From positions 248,001 through 312,000 of the forward strand of contig NZ_CP081869.1 in NCBI RefSeq assembly GCF_019797865.1: a stretch of DNA of 64,000 bases. Direction: 5' to 3'. The position numbers were made by a program, and so were the translations under genes. Positions within the stretch are counted from its first letter, which is position 1. Every line of letters begins with the position of its first letter. Below the pieces are notes generated by a model. The model saw only the letters and a program-made list of their open reading frames with translations, was not told where the DNA came from and did not search any database. The DNA comes from Chenggangzhangella methanolivorans (GTDB lineage Bacteria; Pseudomonadota; Alphaproteobacteria; Rhizobiales; Methylopilaceae). Shown one piece after another: positions 55,659 to 64,000 of the stretch.

Positions 55659-56537
55659 TCATGTTCCCGCGCCTCCGGCGAGCGCGAAGGCCGCGGCCAG
55701 CATGCCGAGCACGTAGAGCGTCGTTCCGGTCGCGTTGTACCAGGCGGCCTTTCCACGAGGATCCGTCAGGAACCGCGCCATCAGCGCGATCTGGGCGAGC
55801 AACAGCGCGCCGACGATCGCTGCATGGAGGGACGCTCCCCACCAGATGAGCGCCGCGATCACCCCGACCTGCGCCAGCGCCATCACCCAGCAGGCGAGGC
55901 GAGCGGCGCGTTCCGGGCCGAGTTGGACGGGCAGCGAACGGACGCCGAGCGCGCGGTCACCCTCGATCGCCTTGAAATCGTTGAGCGTCATGATGCCGTG
56001 CGCGCCGGCGCTGTAGAGCAGCGCGAGCGTCACGACCCGCATGTCGGGCGCGACGGCCGAGACGACGGCCGCGCCCGTGAACCAGGGCAGGCCCTCGTAG
56101 CAGAGCCCCACCGCGGCGTTGCCCCACCAGCCGTTCCGCTTCAGCCTCAACGGCGGCGCGCTGTAGGCCCAGGCGAGCGCGAGCCCGACCACCGCCGCGG
56201 CGAACACCGCCGGCCCAAGCGCCGCGCCAAGGGCCGCGGAGAGCGCGGTCCAAATCAGCGCGATCCAGAGGCCCCAGCGGCCGGGAATGCGTCCAGACGG
56301 GATTGGCCGGTTCGGCTCATTGATGGCGTCGACATGGCGGTCGAACCAGTCGTTGGCCGCCTGGCTCGTCGCGCAGACCAAAGGCCCTGCGAGCAGCACG
56401 CCCGCCACCACGAGCGGCCAGCGCTCGGCGAGCGGCGCGCCGGACGACACTAGCCCGCAGCCGAAGGCCCACATCGGCGCGAACCAAGTGATGGGCTTCA
56501 GCAGTTCCAGGACGGCGCTGGGCGCTGGCGCGGACAT
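55659..56537 (-). CDS. bchG: Bacteriochlorophyll synthase
   Basis: 292 residues, UbiA-type polyprenyltransferase with about eight helices. The first Asp-rich motif NDWFDRHVDAINEPNRP is diagnostic of BchG/ChlG, and the second region has NDFKAIEGDRALGVRSLPVQ. It esterifies bacteriochlorophyllide a with geranylgeranyl diphosphate in the membrane. First gene of the leftward bchG-pucC-bchP operon, with PpsR-like boxes directly upstream. Confidence 0.96.
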   Translation of the reverse strand: MSAPAPSAVLELLKPITWFAPMWAFGCGLVSSGAPLAERWPLVVAGVLLAGPLVCATSQAANDWFDRHVDAINEPNRPIPSGRIPGRWGLWIALIWTALSAALGAALGPAVFAAAVVGLALAWAYSAPPLRLKRNGWWGNAAVGLCYEGLPWFTGAAVVSAVAPDMRVVTLALLYSAGAHGIMTLNDFKAIEGDRALGVRSLPVQLGPERAARLACWVMALAQVGVIAALIWWGASLHAAIVGALLLAQIALMARFLTDPRGKAAWYNATGTTLYVLGMLAAAFALAGGAGT

Positions 56538-56566
56538 GGCCCAAGGCTAGGCGGGCCGCGACCTCA

Positions 56567-56609
56567 TGTCCAATATTTTTGACGATTCAAACGTCAACTT
56601 TGGTTGACG
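56567..56609. promoter_or_regulatory. Tandem PpsR/CrtJ-type operators upstream of bchG
   Basis: Two 18-base boxes: 56567-56584 reads TGT-N12-ACG (TGTCCAATATTTTTGACG), 56592-56609 reads CGT-N12-ACG and is a perfect dyad (CGTCAAC-tttg-GTTGACG). The gap of seven bases is close to the eight-base spacing reported for cooperative CrtJ binding in Rhodobacter. The pair sits 30-72 bases upstream of the bchG start, in the 76-base gap after ppsR. Confidence 0.7.
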
Positions 56610-56613
56610 ACTG

Positions 56614-58074
56614 TCAGGTGTCGTCGGGCGACTCGTCGTCACGCGCGAGGCCGTGCCGACGAAGCTTCGAATAGAGGCTCTGGCGGCTCAATCCCAAGAT
56701 CTGCGCCGCGGACGCCCGGTTGTCGTCGGTCCGCCTCAGCGCCGCCTCGATGCAGAGCTTTTCGACGAGGTCGGTCGACTCCCGCACAAGTTCCTTGAGC
56801 GAGACGCGGCCGACAAGCTCGGTGAGCTGCTCGACTGAGCGGAACCCCTCGCCCGGAGCCGCTGAGGACGGCGTCGCGGGCCGGCGGCGCACGGGACGGA
56901 TGACGAGGCCGTAGCAGGGCGCGCCGGCGTTTCCGGCCGCCACGCCAGTCACGTCGACCTGCTCGATGCTGCCGAACTCGCCGCGCAGGATGGTCGAGAA
57001 ATCACGCAGCGAGCCGTGCTCGCGCAGGTTTGCGATGAGGAGCTGCGCCTCGACGCCCGGGCGCCCGAGCCAGCTGTCGAGCCGAGCGCCCTTGAGCGCG
57101 TCGAGCGACACGAGCTCGATCAGCGCGAGGAAGGCGGGGTTGGCGTCGAGAATGCGCTGGCGTTCGTCCACCACCACGAAGCCGTCGGGCATCCGCATCA
57201 CGGCGTCGAGCGCCTGCGAGCGGTGACCGGCCTCGACCGCCGCGGCGCCGTCCGCCGCGGGCGCGAGGCGGACGAGCAGATAGGTGGCGGCCTCCTGGCG
57301 GAACACCGAGGCTGAAGCCACCAGCTCGGAAGCCGCGCCCGCGAGGCCGATGCGCAGGCTGTCGGCATGGCCGAGCGTGCGGGCGGTCGCGATCAGGCGG
57401 CGCAGGTTCGCGGCGCTTCGCGCGTCGAACAGGTCATGGAACGAGCGCCCGACGATGCGCTGGGAGGGATCGCCGATGATCTTGGCGGCCGCCGCATTCG
57501 CCTCCGCGACGCGCTCGGTCGCGTCGTCGACGATCAGCACGGCTTCGGTCGAGAGCTGGAACAGCAGCCGATAGCGCGTCTCGGCGTTGCGGATGCGGCT
57601 GTATTCGCGGTCCAGCATCAGCTGGGTCTCGACCAGCTTCTGCTGGAGGCTCGCGACGGCGCGCAGGTCCCGGCCGAGCGCAAGCACGCGCCCGTCCTTC
57701 GGCAGCAGCATCGCGGAGAAGCGCACCGGCATCGAGGTTTCGCCGGGGCTGGTGAGGTTGATCTCGCGGCCGCGCGTCGGGCCGACGGGACCTGCGTCCC
57801 TCAACAGCGCCTCGACCTTGGGCCGGCTCTCGATGGTGACGATCTCTGTCCAGCGCCGGCCGACCCAGTCCTCCATGTCGCGCGGGGCCGGGTCGTTCGC
57901 CGTGTAGGAGACGTCGCGCACCACGCCGTCGCCGTCGAGCACCAGCGCGATGTCGGCCGCGGAAGACACCATGCGCGCAGCCGCGGCCGGCTCAAGGCCG
58001 GCGAACCATTCGTCCACCTTAGCGAATCCGGCGATCAGGTCCTCGGCGACCAGAGGCTGCATGGCGAGGCGCAA
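56614..58074 (-). CDS. ppsR: Photosynthesis gene repressor PpsR (CrtJ)
   Basis: 486 residues, starting MRLAMQPLVAEDLIAGFAKV. PAS-type domains can be followed (around DIALVLDGDGVVRDVSYTAN; LLFQLSTEAVLIVDDATERV; MRMPDGFVVVDERQRILDAN), joined by a helical linker (QQKLVETQLMLDREYSRIRN). The C-terminus is a Fis-type HTH, RASAAQILGLSRQSLYSKLR. A cysteine lies in EKLCIEAAL just before it, the place of the redox-active Cys of Rhodobacter PpsR/CrtJ by rough alignment. Represses bch, crt and puc genes under oxygen in relatives. Follows aerR on the same strand. Confidence 0.95.
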   Translation of the reverse strand: MRLAMQPLVAEDLIAGFAKVDEWFAGLEPAAAARMVSSAADIALVLDGDGVVRDVSYTANDPAPRDMEDWVGRRWTEIVTIESRPKVEALLRDAGPVGPTRGREINLTSPGETSMPVRFSAMLLPKDGRVLALGRDLRAVASLQQKLVETQLMLDREYSRIRNAETRYRLLFQLSTEAVLIVDDATERVAEANAAAAKIIGDPSQRIVGRSFHDLFDARSAANLRRLIATARTLGHADSLRIGLAGAASELVASASVFRQEAATYLLVRLAPAADGAAAVEAGHRSQALDAVMRMPDGFVVVDERQRILDANPAFLALIELVSLDALKGARLDSWLGRPGVEAQLLIANLREHGSLRDFSTILRGEFGSIEQVDVTGVAAGNAGAPCYGLVIRPVRRRPATPSSAAPGEGFRSVEQLTELVGRVSLKELVRESTDLVEKLCIEAALRRTDDNRASAAQILGLSRQSLYSKLRRHGLARDDESPDDT

Positions 58075-58095
58075 TCCGTTGGGGGATCAATCCCA

Positions 58096-58960
58096 TCAAT
58101 GGGTCTGCATTCTTGAGCACACCGCGGAATGGGATGCAACGAGAGCCCCCTTCCCGTCCTGCGCGGTGATGTCCGCGCCGACCCGCCTCACCAGGGACGG
58201 CTCATCGTTGAAGACGCGTCCCCCGACCATGACGACGACGCTGGAATTGCGCGACGCTCTTCGAACCTGGGCGATCAGCCCCGCCAGGTCCTCGAGCGCG
58301 CTTTCGCGCGACAGCGAAAAGCCGACGACGGAGAAATCGCGCCGGCCGACCATGGCGCAGATCTCGTCCGTATCCGTCAGCGGCAGGCCGACCGTGTCCC
58401 AGCCGGCGCGGCGGAACATGGTCTCCAGCATCAACACGCCGAAGGTGTGCTGCTCGCCCGGAGTCGCGGACAGCAGGATGCGGCCGTCGAAGAGCGCGCG
58501 CGGGTCGGCGGCCTCGCCCGAGGTGACGCTGCGCAGCAGGTTCTGGAGCGTGCAGAGGCCGACGGTGACGTCGGTGAAGGTGAGTTCGTCGTCGACCCAC
58601 ATCTGGCCGAGCCGCTGGGCGGTCGGAGCCAGCAGGTCGAGCAACACCGTCTCGATCGCGACGCCGCTTTCGAGCGCGCGCGCGACCACGAGTTTCGGCC
58701 TTGCGGAGATCGAGCGCCACCATCATCGCCGCAAAGCCCGCGATGTCTTCCGCGTCGACCTCTAGGCTCGCGGGCGCAGAGGCGCGTCCGACAGGCCCGC
58801 GCGCGAGAAGAAGGCGGGGTATGATGTCGGCTTCGATGACCCGCGCGAGGGTCGCGCTTCGCTGGATGGGCGCGCCGCGGGCGAAGGCCCGAAGTTCGCG
58901 TTCGGTTCCGACCGCCTGCTCGCAGGTGGACGACGTTCCTGCCTCGTCGAGGATCACCAC
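58096..58960 (-). CDS. aerR: AerR/PpaA-type cobalamin-binding antirepressor, one frameshift
   Basis: About 288 residues. The GTG at 58960 follows a strong purine-rich site (AGGGGAGG), giving VILDEAGTSSTCEQ; an open frame continues upstream to 59053. The N-terminal helical part reads RSATLARVIEADIIPRLLLA; the frame breaks near 58700 (after LDLRKAET) and continues ALESGVAIETVLLDLLAPTA, RLGQMWVDDELTFTDVTVGL and the B12-binding domain with LLSATPGEQHTFGVLMLETM, whose His is the expected cobalamin ligand, and VVGFSLSRESALEDL. AerR/PpaA tunes PpsR activity in relatives. Upstream of ppsR, 21 bases apart. Confidence 0.9.
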
Positions 58961-59160
58961 CGGCGCCCCTCCCCTTGCGCGACGATGTGTCTCGCCTGCG
59001 CTAAATCGACCGTCCTCCCGATGATAGGGGGTGTCAATCCCTCTATTTCGCACTTCGATTGCGCGCCATCAGGCCAATACCGGCCTGCGGCGACGCACAA
59101 CCGTAGATCGTTCAATAGAGGCAATGGGGTAGCAGAATCCTGCGCTGCGGCGCCGAAAAG

Positions 59161-59194
59161 CGTAAATTATTTTATACGTCCAACTTTCTTGACA
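59161..59194. promoter_or_regulatory. PpsR/CrtJ-type operator(s) upstream of bchF
   Basis: CGTCCAACTTTCTTGACA at 59177-59194 fits CGT-N12-ACA and is the inverted equivalent of the bchG-side box. A second, weaker CGT-N12-ACG (59161-59178) overlaps it by two bases in an AT-rich stretch. The TTGACA inside the first box could be a -35 element that PpsR would cover. About 60-90 bases upstream of the bchF start in the 292-base gap between aerR and bchF. Confidence 0.6.
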
Positions 59195-59252
59195 CTTGGC
59201 TAGCGCCGTTCCACCGTCTGTCTCGGACGAGAGTCACGAGGGACTTTGGAAG

Positions 59253-61158
<1,906 letters not shown>

Positions 61159-61162
61159 GGCC

Positions 61163-62827
61163 ATGCAGCTCGCCATGTGGACCTATGAAGGACCGCCCCA
61201 TGTCGGCGCCATGCGCGTCGCGACCGCGATGCGCGGCGTCCACTACGTGCTGCACGCCCCGCAGGGCGACACCTACGCCGACCTGCTGTTCACGATGATC
61301 GAGCGGCGCGGCGAGCGGACGCCTGTGACCTACACGACGTTTCAGGCGCGCGACCTCGGCGGCGACACCGCCGATAAGCTGAAGACCGCGATCACGGACG
61401 CTTACGAGCGCTTCCAGCCGCAGGCGATGCTGGTCGGCGCGAGCTGCACCGCAGAGCTGATCCAGGACGATCCGGGGGGCCTTGCGGCCGCCGTCGGGCT
61501 GCCGATCCCCGTGGTGGCGCTTGAGCTGCCGGCCTACTCCAAGAAGGAGAACTGGGGCGCGGCGGAGACCTTTTACCGGCTGGTGCGGACGCTGGCGGGA
61601 TCGAAGGGCGCGACGCCTCCACCCCCTCCCCCTTGTGGGGAGGGTGAGGGTGGGGGTGGTTCCGGAGAAGGCCAAGCGCGCGAGCGTAGAGCTGCGTCGC
61701 CCGCGGCGCCCTGTTCTGAACCACCCCCACCCCTCACCCCTCCCCACAAGGGGGAGGGGGAACGTCGACCGACCTGCAACATCCTCGGCCCGACCGCGCT
61801 CGGCTTCCGCCACCGCGACGATGTCGCCGAGATCCGCGGGCTGCTCGAACGGCTCGGCCTCACGGTCAACGTCGTGGCCCCGCTCGGAGCCTCCCCAGCC
61901 GACCTCGCGCGCATCGGCGACGCCGACTTCAACGTCGTGCTCTATCCCGAGATCGCCCGCACCGCCGCCGAGTGGCTGAAGCGTCAGTTCGGCCAGCCCT
62001 TCACCACGGTCGTCCCCATCGGCGTCGGGGCGACGCGCGCCTTCGTGGAGGAGGTCGCAAGCCTCGCCGGCCTGGACCCCACCCCAATCCTCGCCGACGA
62101 GCGCACGCGCCTGCCATGGTGGAGCCGGTCGGTCGACTCGAACTACCTCACGGGCAAGCGCGTCTTCATCTTCGGCGACGCGACCCACGCGATCGCCACC
62201 GCGCGCGTCGCCGCGAGCGAACTCGGTTTCAAGGTGGTGGGGCTCGGCACCTATTTGCGCGAATTCGCCCGAGAGGTCCGCGCGAAAGCTGAAGAGCTCG
62301 GTATCGAGGCGCTGATCACCGACGACCATCTCGAGGTCGAAAAGGCGATCGCAGCCCTCCAGCCGGAGCTGGTCCTTGGCACCCAGATGGAGCGGCATGT
62401 CGCCAAGCGCCTCGGGATCCCCTGCGCGGTGATCTCGGCTCCGGTCCATGTGCAGGATTTTCCGGCCCGCACCTCGCCCGTGATGGGGTTCGAGGGCGCC
62501 AACGTCCTCTTCGACACGCTCGTCCACCCGCTGATGATGGGGCTCGAAGAGCACCTCGTGGCGATGTTCCGCGACGACTTCGAATTCGCCGACGGCGCCC
62601 TGCCCTCGCATCTCGCGGGCCACGCGCCCATGGACGCCCCGCCCGCCGAGCCTGCCCCCGACGCCGGAATCGTCTGGGAGGCTTCGGCCGAGCAGGAGCT
62701 CAAGAAAATCCCCTTCTTCGTGCGCGGAAAGGCGCGCCGGAACACCGAAAGCTTCGCCCGCCAGACCGGGATCGCCGCGATCACGGTGGAGACGCTCTAT
62801 GACGCCAAAGCGCATTTCGGCCGATAG
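61163..62827 (+). CDS. bchB: Light-independent protochlorophyllide reductase subunit B with an in-frame repeat insertion
   Basis: 554 residues, against about 510-525 in relatives. Starts [20 protein letters not shown]; Asp36 ([12 protein letters not shown]), the unusual aspartate ligand of the shared cluster, is present, as are [17 protein letters not shown] and the C-terminal domain with [20 protein letters not shown]. Residues about 152-200 ([20 protein letters not shown] to [13 protein letters not shown]) replace what is normally a short link between [10 protein letters not shown] and [11 protein letters not shown]. They are encoded by a palindromic repeat (61622-61760). No frameshift, so the enzyme is translatable with the insert. 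Confidence 0.95.
   Translation: MQLAMWTYEGPPHVGAMRVATAMRGVHYVLHAPQGDTYADLLFTMIERRGERTPVTYTTFQARDLGGDTADKLKTAITDAYERFQPQAMLVGASCTAELIQDDPGGLAAAVGLPIPVVALELPAYSKKENWGAAETFYRLVRTLAGSKGATPPPPPPCGEGEGGGGSGEGQARERRAASPAAPCSEPPPPLTPPHKGEGERRPTCNILGPTALGFRHRDDVAEIRGLLERLGLTVNVVAPLGASPADLARIGDADFNVVLYPEIARTAAEWLKRQFGQPFTTVVPIGVGATRAFVEEVASLAGLDPTPILADERTRLPWWSRSVDSNYLTGKRVFIFGDATHAIATARVAASELGFKVVGLGTYLREFAREVRAKAEELGIEALITDDHLEVEKAIAALQPELVLGTQMERHVAKRLGIPCAVISAPVHVQDFPARTSPVMGFEGANVLFDTLVHPLMMGLEEHLVAMFRDDFEFADGALPSHLAGHAPMDAPPAEPAPDAGIVWEASAEQELKKIPFFVRGKARRNTESFARQTGIAAITVETLYDAKAHFGR
61622..61760. repeat. GC-rich palindromic element inserted in the bchB coding sequence
   Basis: 139-base inverted repeat, arms 61622-61662 and 61718-61760 (core cccctcccccttgtgggga and complement), centre gcgtagagctgcgtcg (61684-61699). 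Arms and centre match the intergenic copy at 44649-44786, in the opposite orientation. A solo arm-like piece lies near 55611-55636 upstream of the pucC-type gene. Confidence 0.9.
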
Positions 62828-64000
62828 GCCCGGCGCGCCAAGCGCCGTCCCCGTCCGCGTCGTGGTGGTGACGCTCGACCACCATCTCGGCGCGACCACC
62901 GACCGCGCGGCCGCGCGTCTCCATAAGGATCTGCCGGGCCTCACCCTCGACCTGCATGCGGCGGCCCGCTGGGAGGACGACCCTTCCGCGCTCGAACGCG
63001 CCAAGGCCGACGTGCTCTGCGCCGACATCGTGATCGTCACCATGCTGTTCATGGACGACCACATCCGCGCGATCCTGCCGGCGCTCGCCGCGCGGCGCGA
63101 GGCCTGCGACGCGATGGTGTGCGTGATGTCGGCCGCGGAGGTGACGCGGCTGACCCGCATGGGCCGGCTCACCATGGACAAGCCCGCCAGCGGTCCGCTC
63201 GCGCTGCTGAAGCGCCTGCGCGGCCAGAACGGCGCTGCGACCGCGGGCGCCGAGCAGCTGAAGATGCTGCGGCGGCTGCCGAAGATCCTGCGGTTCATTC
63301 CGGGGACCGCTCAGGATCTCAGGGCCTGGTTCCTGACGCTGCAATACTGGCTCGCGGGCTCAGAGGAAAACGTCGCGAACCTCGTGCGCCTGCTCGTCGA
63401 CCGCTATGCGGACGGCCCCCGAAAGGTTCTGCGCGGGACGGTTCCCGCCGCGGAGCCCGTCGTCTACCCCGAAGTCGGCGTCTATCACCCGGCGCTGAAA
63501 GGCAGGATCAGCGAGGACGCCGCCCGCCTGCCCCGCGCGCCGAAGTCCCGCGGGACGGTCGGCGTGCTGGTGATGCGCTCCTACCTGCTCGCCGGAAACA
63601 CGCGGCACTATGACGGCGTGATCGCGGCGCTGGAGGCGCGGGGCCTCAGCGTGATCCCGGCCTTCTCCAGCGGACTCGACGTCCGGCCTGCGGTCGAAAA
63701 ATTCTTCATGGTCAACGGCCGCCCGGCCATCGACGCGCTCGTGTCGCTCACCGGATTCTCGCTCGTCGGCGGCCCTGCGTACAACGACGCGAAAGCCGCC
63801 GAAGAGCTGCTGGCGAACCTCGACGTCCCCTATCTCGCGGCGCATCCGGTCGAGTTCCAGAGCCTCGACGGCTGGCGGGAAAGCGAGCGCGGCCTCTCCC
63901 CGGTCGAGGCCACCATCATGGTGGCGATCCCCGAACTCGACGGCGCCACCGGTCCCATGACGTTCGGCGGCCGCGACGGCGAGGCCGGCGACATGGGCGT
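62799..64000 (+). CDS. bchH: Magnesium chelatase subunit H, N-terminal part, cut by window edge
   Basis: First 400 residues of about 1200-1250. Starts [20 protein letters not shown], overlapping the bchB 3' end by 29 bases, then [40 protein letters not shown] and [20 protein letters not shown], the N-terminal signature of BchH/ChlH, and [20 protein letters not shown]. It binds protoporphyrin IX and, with BchI and BchD, inserts Mg2+. Fourth gene of the bchFNBH order; bchL and bchM would be expected next. Confidence 0.95.
   Translation, partial: MTPKRISADRPGAPSAVPVRVVVVTLDHHLGATTDRAAARLHKDLPGLTLDLHAAARWEDDPSALERAKADVLCADIVIVTMLFMDDHIRAILPALAARREACDAMVCVMSAAEVTRLTRMGRLTMDKPASGPLALLKRLRGQNGAATAGAEQLKMLRRLPKILRFIPGTAQDLRAWFLTLQYWLAGSEENVANLVRLLVDRYADGPRKVLRGTVPAAEPVVYPEVGVYHPALKGRISEDAARLPRAPKSRGTVGVLVMRSYLLAGNTRHYDGVIAALEARGLSVIPAFSSGLDVRPAVEKFFMVNGRPAIDALVSLTGFSLVGGPAYNDAKAAEELLANLDVPYLAAHPVEFQSLDGWRESERGLSPVEATIMVAIPELDGATGPMTFGGRDGEAGDMG

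Overview
This window is a high-GC alphaproteobacterial chromosome segment. Gene order and protein families point to an aerobic, bacteriochlorophyll-making member of the Hyphomicrobiales (Rhizobiales), for example the Methylobacterium/Methylopila neighbourhood. The placement is inferred from family-level sequence features and synteny; no database was searched.

Layout. 1-2500: the start of rarA (cut by the left edge), a DegP/HtrA-type protease, a small membrane protein and two palindromic intergenic repeats. 2541-36514: one nearly continuous minus-strand block of translation, transcription and secretion genes. In transcription order it runs tuf (second copy), tRNA-Trp, secE, nusG, rplK, rplA, rplJ, rplL, rpoB, rpoC, a broken LuxR-type regulator, rpsL, rpsG, fusA, tuf (first copy), the S10 and spc operons, secY, adk, rpsM, rpsK, rpoA, rplQ. 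Hairpins sit at the expected transcription breaks (rplA/rplJ, rplL/rpoB, rpoB/rpoC, after rpoC, after tuf and after rplQ). 36683-52893: an accessory region. It holds a GT87-type membrane glycosyltransferase, a quinone-detoxification-like set (ring-cleaving dioxygenase, carboxylesterase, AraC-type HTH protein, divergent LysR), a GlcG/HbpS-like protein, an alginate-export-type porin, an MFS exporter with a monooxygenase-like C-terminal domain, an isochorismatase/XapX/amidohydrolase/haloperoxidase operon, a LysR/NTF2-like divergent pair and nhaA. 52909-64000: part of a photosynthesis gene cluster. bchG, a PucC-type transporter gene and bchP are transcribed leftward; aerR and ppsR are also leftward; bchF, bchN, bchB and bchH run rightward and bchH is cut by the right edge.

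How it works together. BchF, BchN, BchB and BchH act in early and middle bacteriochlorophyll synthesis, and BchG and BchP attach and reduce the tail. PpsR and AerR are the expected redox/light regulators. TGT-N12-ACA-like boxes, the known PpsR/CrtJ recognition form, lie before bchG (a tandem pair) and before bchF.

Two things stand out. First, GC-rich palindromic repeats of several kinds have become part of proteins: an in-frame insertion inside bchB and C-terminal tails on bchF, the pucC-like gene and adk. Second, at least sixteen genes, including rpoB, rpoC, fusA, rplB, rplR and nusG, which a living cell must keep intact, carry single-base frameshifts. Several lie in homopolymers. The best reading is uncorrected sequencing indels, so frameshifts in dispensable genes should not be taken as real gene decay without checking.
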